Source: Paenibacillus sp. TCA20 (GTDB taxonomy: Bacteria > Bacillota > Bacilli > Paenibacillales > Paenibacillaceae). From it: a stretch of 64,000 bases of DNA. The notes below the pieces were generated by a model. That model did not search any database and had not been told where the DNA came from. It saw only the letters and a program-made list of their open reading frames with translations. Below are positions 44,854 through 56,149 of this stretch, in pieces. The position numbers and the translations under genes are program-made. The stretch is from contig NZ_BBIW01000006.1 in the NCBI RefSeq assembly GCF_000732325.1, positions 124,001 to 188,000 of the forward strand, in the 5' to 3' direction. The first letter of the stretch is position 1, and each line of letters starts with the position of its first letter.

Positions 44854-45146
44854 TTTACTACTTCCTCTCTCTCTAATGCTATGTTGGGAACGCTGCTCAA
44901 TAAGATAAGCACATCCCCGATCATGACCTCCTTATTTACCCTTTTTTCTTGCTGACTCAAACTTCCCAATGACTTCATGATTCCGCTTTCTATTTTGACT
45001 ATGATAAAATAATCAAAGGACATAAGTGTTTAAGCTGATTCAAGAAAGCGTTTGCTGCTGCACAGCTATATTATAATAATAATTATTTGATCATTACGTT
45101 AGTACAACTAGGGTTAAATTTACCCTAATCAAAGGTGGCCTGATGA

Positions 45147-46037
45147 ATGGAATATGATAACAGCCTCATGGGTTATAAGACACAAATTTTTCCACGCATT
45201 GACTGGAATATACGTTTATTCGGTGCACACAAACAAACTGTTTATTCCAATTGGTCCATGACCAAGGAGTATCACCATGCTTTTGAGATCTTGATCGTCT
45301 TAGATGGGGAACAGGAAACCTGGATTGGAAATAAACAATATATGATCAAGAAAGAGGATATCCTTCTGATTCCTCCGGGTTTTGAGCATACCAACAAGTG
45401 TGTCACTGCTGATGCTATGACCTATTTTTGCGCTCATTTTGATATTGACGAACCTGCTTTACGGATGAAAATCATGAAAAATAGTGATTGGATCTATCAG
45501 CCTGCTAATCCCAATCATGGTAGGTTAAGGGTTTGTATTCAGAAATGGCTGGATATTCTGGATGACCCAGATATCGTAGGCTCCAAAGCCAAATTACGAG
45601 CACAAGTGGTACTCTTTGAGCTATTAGAGGTTCTCATCGATATCGAGCCGCTGGATACGGAGATCCGAAGTCATCAATCGATGACGACCGCAAAGTATGC
45701 AAAAGAAATTGCGGAAGCCATCAAGTGGAGCTTTAAACAAAAATGTATACAGAAGGACGAAGATACCTCCATCCATATACAACCGATTATCGCTTCTCTT
45801 GGGATCAGTCCCAACTATGGGTTAGAGGTATTCCAGAAGATTTACCGTATGTCTCCTCGTGAATATCTATCGAGTCTCAAATTACAAGAAGCAAAGATGT
45901 TACTGCAGCAGCCGGAGATATCCATTAATGAGATCGCAAATCGTTTAGGCTACAAAAACCTAGCTCACTTCAGCAGACAATTCAAAAGATGGACGGGATC
46001 AAACCCTACCGAATTTCGAAAAAAAGCCCGTCGTTAA
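45147..46037 (+). CDS. AraC-family transcriptional regulator
   Basis: 296 residues. N-terminal cupin-like sensing domain (HHAFEILIVLDGEQETWIGN; DILLIPPGFEHTN) and C-terminal double HTH (IASLGISPNYGLEVFQKIY; ISINEIANRLGYKNLAHFSRQF), ending WTGSNPTEFRKKARR. ATG 45147 lies after AAGGTGG. It is divergent from the GH43-MFS operon, with a 293-bp shared gap, and is its probable pentose-responsive activator. Confidence 0.92.
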   Translation: MEYDNSLMGYKTQIFPRIDWNIRLFGAHKQTVYSNWSMTKEYHHAFEILIVLDGEQETWIGNKQYMIKKEDILLIPPGFEHTNKCVTADAMTYFCAHFDIDEPALRMKIMKNSDWIYQPANPNHGRLRVCIQKWLDILDDPDIVGSKAKLRAQVVLFELLEVLIDIEPLDTEIRSHQSMTTAKYAKEIAEAIKWSFKQKCIQKDEDTSIHIQPIIASLGISPNYGLEVFQKIYRMSPREYLSSLKLQEAKMLLQQPEISINEIANRLGYKNLAHFSRQFKRWTGSNPTEFRKKARR

Positions 46038-46075
46038 TAAAGGCAAACATCATCATAATTCTTCAACGCAAAAAA

Positions 46076-46097
46076 GGCCGCCTATTTATTTGGCGGC
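46076..46097 (+). terminator. Terminator of the araC-type gene
   Basis: GCCGCC-TATTTATTT-GGCGGC followed by TATTTGTT. Confidence 0.7.
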
Positions 46098-46246
46098 TAT
46101 TTGTTATGGAATGGACCTACGAATGAACTCTCAAAATTAATGCCCCAAGGCCTTAACACCATTTCTAAATTCATCAATTGAATTGTTTATTTTCATAACA
46201 TCATGTTTCATTTATATGAAAGTGAAGCGGGTTGTTCTCTTTAAAA

Positions 46247-47017
46247 TCATCTTTTGTAAAAAGTAGCCATATCACTAAATCCGTAGAGACTGTTACTTGT
46301 GAAAGTGACGGTCTGCCCCTCCGTACTTTGTAGAAATCGTTCATTCCAATGCCCTATATTTGAGGTAGACATCTCCGCTCGTTCCTTATTGGCGAAATAT
46401 CCTAGAGAGACGTGAGGTGTGTAGGAAGGTCCGCATGTTTCTAATCCAAAGCGTTCCTTGTATTTCTCAATGAGGCACTTCCTCTCCTCTTCGATCTTAT
46501 GTAACACGGCCCTTGAACGGGAATTAGCAGGTTTCAGGCTTGCCACCAGGACCGAATTCCCCCATTTAATCAGCTTATCGAACTGAAAGTCAATCGATTC
46601 CTCCATATGGATATGTAATGGCCGGTCATCAATCCTGAAGTAGTCTCGCTCTCCTCCCCGTAGGGAATGAGGTAAATTATCGAGCAGATCCTCCGCATTA
46701 AACAGATGTTCCCGTGATACCTCCTGTACATTACCATCATTAATTCCGTCCCATAGAGTCACATGATATGAATGAGAAGGCAGAGGACAAAACAGATATG
46801 TATTCTTCACTTCTGATAATTGTGTAAGTGTTTGATTGAGACTTTTGTATAATCCTAATTGTTCAGATTCGATATCACAGCTTAATAACTTCAAATCTTC
46901 ATTCGCATCTAGCGGTAATAAGCAGTCCGATGGATTATCAAATAGGATGGAATACCCTCTAAAATGGGACCACTCCGGTGTAAATCCAGCAATTTTAGGG
47001 TTGGTAATAGTAAACAT
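46247..47017 (-). CDS. 2H-phosphoesterase-like protein (DUF1868-like)
   Basis: 256 residues with two H-x-[TS]-x motifs, SYHVTLWD (about residues 92-99) and TPHVSLGYF (about 209-217), the pair that defines 2H phosphoesterases (cyclic phosphodiesterase/RNA ligase-like fold). ATG 47017 follows GGAGG. Stands alone between the araC-type and arabinanase genes and does not obviously serve sugar use. The substrate, possibly a 2',3'-cyclic phosphate, is unknown. Confidence 0.7.
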   Translation of the reverse strand: MFTITNPKIAGFTPEWSHFRGYSILFDNPSDCLLPLDANEDLKLLSCDIESEQLGLYKSLNQTLTQLSEVKNTYLFCPLPSHSYHVTLWDGINDGNVQEVSREHLFNAEDLLDNLPHSLRGGERDYFRIDDRPLHIHMEESIDFQFDKLIKWGNSVLVASLKPANSRSRAVLHKIEEERKCLIEKYKERFGLETCGPSYTPHVSLGYFANKERAEMSTSNIGHWNERFLQSTEGQTVTFTSNSLYGFSDMATFYKR

Positions 47018-47232
47018 GTATAACCTCCATTTTAGTAATCTTTATTCAACGTTACTACTTCATATACAAATTGCTGTAATACCATAGATTATCTCATGAC
47101 CGTTTTCAAGAAAAATATTTATCTCAAACTTTTTATTTAATGCTTTAGTTAATCTATTGATATTTACATAAAATAGAAATAGAATGTAGAATATCAAATC
47201 CATATTTGAAATGAATTGGAAGGGGAACGTTT

Positions 47233-49245
47233 ATGAAAAATGGGAAAACATTTATGAAATGGTTATTGGTAATGGTAATGGTATTACAAACATTGGGGAT
47301 GTTTCAAGCACCGACGGCTGATGCTGCTGCTCTAAGTACAACGAGAGCTTCCGTCCATGACCCATCTATTGTGAAAGGAAATGGGAAATATTATATTTTT
47401 GGTACCCATATGGTTAACGCAGAATCTTCTAACCTGGCATCATGGAGTAATATGACCACTAATGTCAACAACAATTATGCAAGCGTTTTCTCAGTAGGTG
47501 CAGCTTGGGCTGCACAAGGCAGCAGTAATTATAATCTGGCTGGTAACTTGTGGGCCCCGACTGTTTTCTATAACAAAGACATGAAAAAATGGTGTATGTA
47601 TATGAGTGTGAATGGTGAGAACTGGTATTCCTCCATTGCACTCGCAACAGCAGATAATATCGCAGGGCCCTATACGTATCAAGGAACCGTTGTTTACAGC
47701 GGGTTCGTGAATTCCACCCAAGCAGCGAAGACAGATTATAGCAAAGTGACAGGAACGAACACCGTAGCATCCAGATATTTAACATCTGGGAAATGGAATC
47801 CATCTTATGCGCCAAATGCGATAGACCCTAGTGTGCTTTATGATGCAAACGGAGATTTATGGATGTCCTATGGTTCCTGGTTTGGCGGGCTCTTTATGAT
47901 GAAATTGGATAAGAATACGGGATTGAGAGATTATTCCTACACCTATTCAACCACCACAAACTCTTCCGATCAATACTTTGGTAAGAAAATATCAGGTGGA
48001 TATGGCGGTACCGGTGAAGGGTCTTACGTTGTATATGATAAGAATGCAGGTTATTACTATCTGTATGTATCTTACAATGGTCTCAATGCAACAGATAATT
48101 TTGCAGGGTATCATATGCGTCTATTCCGATCCACAAATATAACAGGACCTTACACCGATGCCATGGGCAATTCGGCCATCGTGACGAGTGCAGGACAAGA
48201 TCAATCGAACAAAGGTGTCAAGTTAATGGGTAATTACCACTTATCCTCCTTAACCGGCAACGGGGAATTAAGTAGTAATGGTTATATGTCTCCAGGACAT
48301 AATTCTGCTTTTATTGATGATGACGGCCAGAGATACGTCGTTTATCACACAAGATTTAACACAGGAACTGAAGCCCATCAGGTTAGAGTCCATCAGCAAT
48401 TCCTGAATCAGGACAAATGGCCTGTCACAGCCGTATACGAACATCTGGGAAGCAAAATTTCATCAACAGGGTATTCAAATAGTGAGATCGTTGGAACCTA
48501 CGATTTTGTGAATCATGGCAATAGTGCTGAAACTACATTTACACCGATGTTACCGACGAGCACAGTCGTATTACAAGCTAATGGAACGATTACAGGTGGA
48601 GTAACAGGTACATGGAGTGCGGTGTCTGGAACCCATTATGTGAATATGGTGATCGACGGCGTAACGTATAAAGGTGTCTTCTTTAAACAATACGATGAAT
48701 CGGCCGCTCACAAGGAAGTTATGACATTTTCCTTAATCGGTAACAATAATCAAGCGATATTTGGCTCGAAGACGTCATCTAGTACAGGAGGAGGTTCCGT
48801 ATCTGGATTAGATGGGACCTATTTTATCAAAAACAAGAATAGCAATAAATACTTAGATGTTCTAAACGGCTTAGCGGCCGATGGAACAAACATTCAGCAG
48901 TGGTCAGGCAATGGATTTGACGCCCAAAAATTCAGATTGGTGTCGGATGGCAATGGATACTATCATATTCTAACCGGTGCATCCGGCTATACCAGCAGTG
49001 TAGATGTGGAGAATGGTGCGAATACAGATGGAGCAAATATTCTTCAATGGACTCACTGGGGCGGTGATATGCAAAAATTCGAAATTGTAAATGTAAACGG
49101 TGCCTATGCAATAAAGACCAAAGCCAGTGGTGGTACAAAAGCTTTAGATGTATATAACATAAGCTCCGCTGATGGTGCAAATGTCGTTCAATGGACTTAC
49201 TGGGGCGGCGACGGACAGTTATGGTATTTGGAGCCTGCTAATTAG
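47233..49245 (+). CDS. Secreted GH43 endo-arabinanase with ricin-type lectin domain
   Basis: 670 residues. Signal peptide residues 1-33 (MKNGKTFMKWLLVM..., cleavage near ADAAA). GH43 propeller: base Asp in ASVHDPSIVKGNGKYYIFGT, second Asp in PNAIDPSVLYDANGDLWM, acid Glu in GGTGEGSYVVYD, as in endo-1,5-alpha-L-arabinanases. A C-terminal lipocalin-like region and a ricin B/CBM13 beta-trefoil (last ~135 residues) with three Q-x-W repeats (IQQWSG, ILQWTHWGG, VVQWTYWGG). It degrades arabinan outside the cell. GGAAGGGG precedes ATG 47233. Confidence 0.93.
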   Translation: MKNGKTFMKWLLVMVMVLQTLGMFQAPTADAAALSTTRASVHDPSIVKGNGKYYIFGTHMVNAESSNLASWSNMTTNVNNNYASVFSVGAAWAAQGSSNYNLAGNLWAPTVFYNKDMKKWCMYMSVNGENWYSSIALATADNIAGPYTYQGTVVYSGFVNSTQAAKTDYSKVTGTNTVASRYLTSGKWNPSYAPNAIDPSVLYDANGDLWMSYGSWFGGLFMMKLDKNTGLRDYSYTYSTTTNSSDQYFGKKISGGYGGTGEGSYVVYDKNAGYYYLYVSYNGLNATDNFAGYHMRLFRSTNITGPYTDAMGNSAIVTSAGQDQSNKGVKLMGNYHLSSLTGNGELSSNGYMSPGHNSAFIDDDGQRYVVYHTRFNTGTEAHQVRVHQQFLNQDKWPVTAVYEHLGSKISSTGYSNSEIVGTYDFVNHGNSAETTFTPMLPTSTVVLQANGTITGGVTGTWSAVSGTHYVNMVIDGVTYKGVFFKQYDESAAHKEVMTFSLIGNNNQAIFGSKTSSSTGGGSVSGLDGTYFIKNKNSNKYLDVLNGLAADGTNIQQWSGNGFDAQKFRLVSDGNGYYHILTGASGYTSSVDVENGANTDGANILQWTHWGGDMQKFEIVNVNGAYAIKTKASGGTKALDVYNISSADGANVVQWTYWGGDGQLWYLEPAN

Positions 49246-49257
49246 AAGGTAATATCA

Positions 49258-49304
49258 AAGAGGCCTAACTTCTCTACAATTTATAGAGGAATGGGCCTTC
49301 TTTT
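49258..49304 (+). terminator. Terminator after the arabinanase gene
   Basis: AGGCC...GGCCT outer stem with inner CTCTA/TAGAG, followed by TCTTTT. It lies between converging genes and may also serve the K+ transporter gene. Confidence 0.65.
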
Positions 49305-49347
49305 CATTGCTAAGGTATAGTGGGAACATAATGCTAGTCAATTGATA

Positions 49348-50712
49348 CTAACCTATAATCAGTTTCTCTTTCGGATAGCGATATTTTTCTTGCTTATTGT
49401 TTCTTCCCCTGATGAACAGAAAGATCGAAGGAAAACCAATTCTTCCAATAAACATTAGAAACATAAGAATGGTCTTGGCAAAATGACTGAGTTCTGGCGT
49501 AATCCCCAAAGAAAAGCCTACTGTACCTAAGGCAGAGCAAACTTCGAAACAAATAGCCGTAAGCTGCTGCTGCGGATCGGAAATAATCATCATAATAATC
49601 GAGGCTACACATATGAAAACTGCTAATAGCGTAATGGCTAGTGATTTTATAATATCTTCCTGATATATTTCCCGATTAAAGATTTTAACATAACGCCTTC
49701 CTTTCATAAAAGTATAAATAAATAACAAATTTAAAGCTAATGTCGTCGTCCTAATCCCACCCCCCATTGAATTGGGAGATCCCCCTATAAACATCAAGAT
49801 ACCTATAACTATAAGGGTAGGTACTGAAAATTGTGTAATATCCATTGTAGAGAATCCAGTGCTTCTTGTTGATACCGTCTGAAATAAAGCATAAAAAAAA
49901 GATTTATGCCATGACATATCCTTAAAATAATGCTGAAATTCCAGTAGTAAGATAAGGCCTGCCCCAATAACTATAAGAATTCCGTATGTAAGCGTCGTTA
50001 ACTTTGTGAATAATGAAAACCGGAAAGAATACTCATATTTCAACTTTTTCCTCGATAAATAATCCTTCACCTCAATTAATACAGGGAATCCAATGGATCC
50101 AATAATAATTTGTATAATGGTCAGAAGTTGTACAAAATAATCATTTGCGAAGGGAATATAAGATTCACCGGTTATATCTATTCCGGCGTTTGTCGTCGCA
50201 GTAACGGATGCAAATAAGCCTTGGAGAAATGCTTCCCCCCATGTAGGGAAATAATTGATAAAATAAACTCCATAGATGAGTGCCCCGAGGAGTTCAATAA
50301 ATAGGATCAACTTCAAGATTTCTTTAACTAATCGAACGAGTCCCGAATGTGCGAATTGATTATTATCTACCATAATAAGCTGTCGTTGCCGAAATCCAAT
50401 TTTCTGTCCCAAAAATAACCAAAGAGCTGTGTTCATCACCATAATGCCAAGGCCTGAGAAATGCAATACGATCATCATAATGAAATACCCGAATACACTA
50501 TAAGTCTCCGATATATTAAACAGAGTCATACCTGTGTCTGTTGCTACACTGACAGCCATGAATACTGTATCAAAAAAAGACACTTCTACCCCGGGTCGAT
50601 AGGCTGCAGGCAGGCTAAACAATAGACAAGATATAAGGATGGCTAACAAATAATACCCTACAATAATTTGGGCAGGCGAAAGTTTATCCAGCCCTAATCG
50701 CACTTTGATCAT
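49348..50712 (-). CDS. TrkH/KtrB-family potassium transporter subunit
   Basis: 454 residues with four membrane-pore-membrane units. The filter regions are DTGMTLF, TTNAGID, STRSTGF and LGTVGFS. N-terminus LSPAQIIVGYYLLAILISC. It forms the K+-conducting pore of a Ktr system; the cytosolic KtrA/C gating ring is not encoded nearby and must come from elsewhere. ATG 50712 follows AAGGGG. The 237-bp upstream gap has no recognisable c-di-AMP riboswitch. Confidence 0.92.
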   Translation of the reverse strand: MIKVRLGLDKLSPAQIIVGYYLLAILISCLLFSLPAAYRPGVEVSFFDTVFMAVSVATDTGMTLFNISETYSVFGYFIMMIVLHFSGLGIMVMNTALWLFLGQKIGFRQRQLIMVDNNQFAHSGLVRLVKEILKLILFIELLGALIYGVYFINYFPTWGEAFLQGLFASVTATTNAGIDITGESYIPFANDYFVQLLTIIQIIIGSIGFPVLIEVKDYLSRKKLKYEYSFRFSLFTKLTTLTYGILIVIGAGLILLLEFQHYFKDMSWHKSFFYALFQTVSTRSTGFSTMDITQFSVPTLIVIGILMFIGGSPNSMGGGIRTTTLALNLLFIYTFMKGRRYVKIFNREIYQEDIIKSLAITLLAVFICVASIIMMIISDPQQQLTAICFEVCSALGTVGFSLGITPELSHFAKTILMFLMFIGRIGFPSIFLFIRGRNNKQEKYRYPKEKLIIG

Positions 50713-50949
50713 ACTGCACCCCTTCGCTTTCGAACCCTTTTACGACTTATATTGATGTTAATAAGCAGCTAGCAATTCAGCTTTGTTTATTATGTAAAAA
50801 GTTTTGTAATTTATTCATTTACGAAAATGGAGAGGTACAAGTCCACACCTGATTTTAATGCGAATACAACGGCTTCTTCCCGAGATCACGAAATTTTGTG
50901 GTAATATAGAAGGTATTATAACGCAGGATAACCACAAGGGGGAAAGAGC

Positions 50950-51228
50950 ATGGAGAATGATAAATGCAATCCAATACACCCGACTGGTGTTAAGGGAAAA
51001 AAACAGGAAGAAATCGATGGATATACAATCAAGTATCATGCCAATGGAAAAACAATGTGGTCAAAAGGGCAGATCGTAGAGAACAAGCCGGAGGGGTACT
51101 GGGAGTGGTATCGTATCGATGGCACAATCAAGCGCTCTGGCTATTTCGACAAGGGTGAGCCTGTTGGAGAATGGATCACTTATGACAGCCAAGGCATGAA
51201 ATATAAGGCAACTAATCGTGATAAATAA
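50950..51228 (+). CDS. Small MORN/YwqK-like repeat protein
   Basis: 92 residues from ATG 50950, after AAGGGGGAAAG. After a Lys-rich start it shows MORN-variant repeats: DGYTIKYHANGKTMWSKG, then GYWEWYRIDGTIKRSGYF and GEWITYDSQGMKY, each of the Y-x-x-x-G-x form. YwqK-family proteins of this pattern are annotated as possible antitoxins, but here there is no adjacent toxin. Function unknown. Confidence 0.65.
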   Translation: MENDKCNPIHPTGVKGKKQEEIDGYTIKYHANGKTMWSKGQIVENKPEGYWEWYRIDGTIKRSGYFDKGEPVGEWITYDSQGMKYKATNRDK

Positions 51229-51235
51229 AAATAAA

Positions 51236-51266
51236 GGGCCGTTCGTAATCCATGCGAACGGCCTTT
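51236..51266 (+). terminator. Terminator of the MORN-like gene
   Basis: GGCCGTTCG and CGAACGGCC pair around TAATCCATG, followed by TTTGTTTTG. The rest of 51267-51414 holds no gene. Confidence 0.85.
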
Positions 51267-51414
51267 GTTTTGCATTCATGCGATTTATAAATTATTCTAT
51301 CTTAAATTCATCGTCTGAAGCACCTTAAGGCTAGCCCCAGGATAGGTTCACCTGGAATATCATTCATATTTAATGCTTTATAAGCATTCACCATTTTACC
51401 ACTAACCTTTAACA

Positions 51415-51453
51415 ACAAAAAACCACTCCTTAATAAGATTATTAAGAAGTGGT
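51415..51453 (-). terminator. Terminator of groES-groEL (dispersed repeat copy 2)
   Basis: ACCACTtCTTAAT and ATTAAGgAGTGGT pair, followed by TTTTTTGTTG on the minus strand. Same sequence family as 41881-41915. Confidence 0.75.
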
Positions 51454-51557
51454 CATGGGATCATTTAATATTTGTAACAGTGACTGCTTCACAAGTTATC
51501 GATCAATTTGATCGAAAATTCGCTCTACTAAGCATATGATTTAAGGGCTCAAAAGCC

Positions 51558-53207
<1,650 letters not shown>

Positions 53208-53329
53208 CTAATAATGTATATACCATATTCTAAGTACAGCCGCGTAAGAGCGGTCATATTAAGTGTAAGTTCAAATACCGAATATTACGAGTAAGCTGCT
53301 GAATTCAAACTTATTCACGATCCCGGGGA

Positions 53330-53611
53330 TTAACCAAGAATGGCGTGAATGTCGCTTTCTTTCATAATCAAATATTCTTTACCTTCATATTTGATCTCTG
53401 TGCCAGCATATTTGGAGAAGATTACGCGGTCGCCTTCTTTTACTTCAAGAGGAACACGAACTCCATCTTTCAAGCTTCCAGCGCCAACAGCAATAATTTT
53501 GCCCTCTTGCGGTTTTTCCTTAGCAGAATCCGGAAGTACGATTCCTAGAGCTGTTGTTTGTTCTTGTTCGATCGGTTCTACCAATACGCGTTCACCTAAA
53601 GGTCTGATCAT
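53330..53611 (-). CDS. groES: Co-chaperonin GroES
   Basis: 93 residues. [20 protein letters not shown] at the N-terminus (M-x-(I/L)-R-P-L-x-D/E-R-V family start), the mobile loop and [23 protein letters not shown]. Forms the seven-subunit lid on GroEL. ATG 53611 follows AAGGAGG. First gene of the operon, with a sigma-A promoter and CIRCE operator upstream. Confidence 0.98.
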   Translation of the reverse strand: MIRPLGERVLVEPIEQEQTTALGIVLPDSAKEKPQEGKIIAVGAGSLKDGVRVPLEVKEGDRVIFSKYAGTEIKYEGKEYLIMKESDIHAILG

Positions 53612-53668
53612 GAAAAATAGCCTCCTTAATTAATATTGTTACCTATGTTACGGTTGTTGCACTTCCTA

Positions 53669-53695
53669 TTAGCACTCGACAGTCGTCAGTGCTAA
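53669..53695. promoter_or_regulatory. CIRCE operator (HrcA site)
   Basis: TTAGCACTC, nine bases, then CAGTGCTAA. The consensus is TTAGCACTC-N9-GAGTGCTAA; one base differs (C for G at the first position of the right arm). It lies between promoter and groES, giving heat-shock control by HrcA. Confidence 0.92.
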
Positions 53696-53706
53696 CAACC
53701 AATTTC

Positions 53707-53735
53707 ATGATACTGAAATTAGAGAATGATTTCAA
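53707..53735 (-). promoter_or_regulatory. Promoter of groES-groEL
   Basis: Minus strand TTGAAA (53735-53730), 17 nt, TATCAT (53712-53707). CIRCE lies immediately downstream. Confidence 0.75.
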
Positions 53736-53827
53736 GTCCTTTTGAATAAATTCAGATGAAGTTTTGTCCATCCGCTGGCAAGCCCTCTACCATTCTATCC
53801 ATCGCTGTCTAAAATATGCCCGGAGAA

Positions 53828-54613
53828 TTAAGCTTTCTCACCCGAATCCAGCTTCACATATTTCGCATCATACTCTTCCTTCTCTTCGAGCTGCTTGCGG
53901 TAGACGACTGCAGATAAGAACACACTGAATTCATAAAGAAGAATCAGAGGAATAATTACAATGACATCCGAGATAAAATCAGGCGGAGTAACGAATACAG
54001 CGATGATGACCAGCACGAAGTAAGAAATTTTGCGCATTTTCTTGAGCCGAAGTGGATTAATAATTCTCAGCTTAGTCAGGAACATGACGATGACGGGCAG
54101 CTCGAACAGCAGCGAGATAGGAAGGATCAGATTGAACATAAATGTGAAAAACTGTGCCATACCATACGTTTCTACCAGGCCCAAGCTGACATTGATCTTA
54201 TTGGTAAAACCGACAGCCATGGGAAAGACAACGAAATAGGAGAACGCGATCCCCACAAGAAACAGTAAAAAGACATAAGGTATGTAGCGGAGCGTGGCTT
54301 TCTGTTCATGAGGCTTAAGACCAGGACTAACAAATTTCCACACCTGATAGGCTGTGAAGGGAAGTGTAACGATTAAAGAAAAGAGCAGCGCAATCTTCAT
54401 ATACATACTAAGTCCATCCCATAAGGTCAAAGCATGAAGCTCAATATCATAACTTGCGATCGGCCCCTCTTGTGTTAAATAGGTGTAGATCGGATCACTG
54501 ACAAAGAAACCACCCACCAGACCCAGGACAAAAACGGCCAGCACCGCAACAAGACGTCTTCTAAGCTCCCCCAGGTGATCTACCAGCGACATTCCCTCTT
54601 TGAGTTCCGACAT
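53828..54613 (-). CDS. tatC: Twin-arginine translocase subunit TatC
   Basis: 261 residues with six membrane helices. N-terminal MSLVDHLGELRRRLVAVLAVF contains the conserved HLxELRxR motif, and FELPVIVMFL is typical of TatC. It is the receptor for Tat signal peptides. ATG 54613 (AGGGAG 10 nt upstream) is chosen; an upstream in-frame start at 54643 adds ten residues. Lies after tatA, separated by a hairpin terminator (54660-54678). Confidence 0.95.
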   Translation of the reverse strand: MSELKEGMSLVDHLGELRRRLVAVLAVFVLGLVGGFFVSDPIYTYLTQEGPIASYDIELHALTLWDGLSMYMKIALLFSLIVTLPFTAYQVWKFVSPGLKPHEQKATLRYIPYVFLLFLVGIAFSYFVVFPMAVGFTNKINVSLGLVETYGMAQFFTFMFNLILPISLLFELPVIVMFLTKLRIINPLRLKKMRKISYFVLVIIAVFVTPPDFISDVIVIIPLILLYEFSVFLSAVVYRKQLEEKEEYDAKYVKLDSGEKA

Positions 54614-54659
54614 CTTGAATACACTCCCTCTCTGCTCTCTCATGATAGAAAAAACAAAA

Positions 54660-54678
54660 CCCTTCTAAAAGAGAAGGG
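54660..54678 (-). terminator. Intrinsic terminator between tatA and tatC
   Basis: On the minus strand CCCTTCT-CTTTT-AGAAGGG is followed by TTTTGTTTTTTC. It is placed 42 bp after tatA and 47 bp before tatC. Confidence 0.75.
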
Positions 54679-54720
54679 GTGCTGCTTCATTCTGTGTACA
54701 TAAAAAGTGTCATGGGCATG

Positions 54721-54963
54721 TTATTCCGGCAGACGCTTGTCCTCCGCCGTAGTCGCCTTCGTCTCCTCTATCTTCGATGCTGCCGTGCCAGATTCCTTCC
54801 TGGAAGAAGAACTGTCATCTGACATAATCTCCTGTGCGCCATTCTTGAATTCCCGGAAGGTTCTGCCCACTGCCCGTCCAAGCTCAGGCAGCTTATTAGG
54901 TCCAAACAGCAGCAAAGCAACAACGACGATGAGAATAAAGCCTGTAGGTCCGATATTCGGCAT
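54721..54963 (-). CDS. tatA: Twin-arginine translocase subunit TatA
   Basis: 80 residues. One N-terminal helix (IGPTGFILIVVVALLLFGPNKLPELGRAVG) with the conserved FGPxxLPELG hinge, an amphipathic helix (RTFREFKNG), then an acidic Ser-rich tail. Oligomers of TatA form the translocation element for folded proteins. ATG 54963 follows GGAGGAG. Upstream of tatC as in the Bacillus tatAy-tatCy pair. Confidence 0.95.
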   Translation of the reverse strand: MPNIGPTGFILIVVVALLLFGPNKLPELGRAVGRTFREFKNGAQEIMSDDSSSSRKESGTAASKIEETKATTAEDKRLPE

Positions 54964-55111
54964 TCCTGCTCCTCCTTCTTGTGTATGGATATGTATCCAA
55001 TAAAATCCAAGTCTATCTGATTTGAATCATATCATAATTGTAATCACATACATAGACCATATCTCAAGAATCTGGAAAAATGAGCTTATTCAGCCTTACG
55101 TCCTATCTATA

Positions 55112-55606
55112 CTATAAATCCGGTTGTCTGAATTGTCCTGTAACCATAAGCAGCGCTTCAGGAAGCTGATCCATAATCGCTGCAAGATTCTCATGAACCC
55201 CCTTCGGTGTACCCGGCAGATTCACAATCAGTGTTCTCCCGCGAATGCCGACGATCCCTCTGAACAGCATGGCTGCCCGATTCTTCTGGAGCACCGTACT
55301 TCGCATCGCTTCGGCCATTCCTGGAACTTCACGATCGATGATTCTGCGTGTCGCTTCTGGCGTTACATCCCTTATCGCAAGCTCAGTTCCACCTGTCGTA
55401 AGGACAAGATCCGCATGAAAATAATCCGTCATTTCAATAAGCGCCGCAATGATCTCATCCGGCTCATCAGGGACGATCCGATACTCGATAATTTCTCCGC
55501 CGAGCTCTTCCTCCACTAGTTCACGGATGACCTGTGCACTTGTATCTTCCCGTTCTCCTCGCGCTCCTTTGTCACTTGCCGTCAGGATCGCTGTCTTCCA
55601 CAACAT
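55112..55606 (-). CDS. Molybdopterin adenylyltransferase-type protein (MogA/MoaB family)
   Basis: 164 residues. Family motifs TTGGTELAIRDVTPEA (TTGGTG-x-xRD type) and VNLPGTPKGVHENL. Adenylates molybdopterin on the way to molybdenum cofactor in MogA; MoaB relatives may do the same. ATG 55606 follows AAGGGTGA. It starts 16 bp after moaC in the same operon. A choice between mogA and moaB naming is not possible from sequence alone. Confidence 0.9.
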   Translation of the reverse strand: MLWKTAILTASDKGARGEREDTSAQVIRELVEEELGGEIIEYRIVPDEPDEIIAALIEMTDYFHADLVLTTGGTELAIRDVTPEATRRIIDREVPGMAEAMRSTVLQKNRAAMLFRGIVGIRGRTLIVNLPGTPKGVHENLAAIMDQLPEALLMVTGQFRQPDL

Positions 55607-55622
55607 AAGATCACCCTTCCCC

Positions 55623-56129
55623 CTATTTGGAATAATAATCTCCGTTTTTACCGCCTGTTTTGGATACGAGCTGTGTAGGCCCGATCACCATATCTTTCTG
55701 TAATGCCTTACACATATCATATATGGTCAGTGCGGCAGCAGATGCTGCTGTTAAAGCTTCCATCTCCACACCGGTTTTTCCTTCTGTCTTCACCGTTACT
55801 TCAATATACAATTCATTCACACCATTATCGCTGAAGGAGATATTCACACCTGTGAGCGGAAGCGGATGACACATTGGAATCCAGTCCGAGGTTCTCTTCG
55901 CACCCTGAATCCCAGCCACCTGAGCTACGGCGAGCACATCGCCTTTACCGATTCGGCCTTCCTTGATCGCCTGCAGTGTGGTCTCTGCCATCGTGAGCCT
56001 GGATTCGGCAACGGCTGTCCTCGCGGTTACCGCCTTCCCGGATATATCCACCATACGTGCACGGCCCTGCTCATTAAAATGCGTAAATGAACTGTTCCCC
56101 GCCTGTCCTTCTCCTGAATTCATATTCAT
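55623..56129 (-). CDS. moaC: Cyclic pyranopterin monophosphate synthase MoaC
   Basis: 168 residues. Motifs [35 protein letters not shown] and [20 protein letters not shown] are diagnostic for MoaC. Converts the GTP-derived 3',8-cyclo intermediate (from MoaA) to cyclic pyranopterin monophosphate. ATG 56129 follows AAGGAAAG; a second ATG is two codons on. It lies 20 bp after the MTHFS gene. Confidence 0.96.
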   Translation of the reverse strand: MNMNSGEGQAGNSSFTHFNEQGRARMVDISGKAVTARTAVAESRLTMAETTLQAIKEGRIGKGDVLAVAQVAGIQGAKRTSDWIPMCHPLPLTGVNISFSDNGVNELYIEVTVKTEGKTGVEMEALTAASAAALTIYDMCKALQKDMVIGPTQLVSKTGGKNGDYYSK

Positions 56130-56149
56130 GACTCATCACTTTCCTTCGT

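Noticed and set aside
45043-45056. cre site before the GH43-MFS operon
   Set aside because: AGAAAGCGTTTGCT differs from consensus at both conserved ends; kept only as a weak note in the GH43 entry.
50713-50949. c-di-AMP (ydaO-type) riboswitch before the K+ transporter gene
   Set aside because: The gap is short and shows none of the expected conserved stems.
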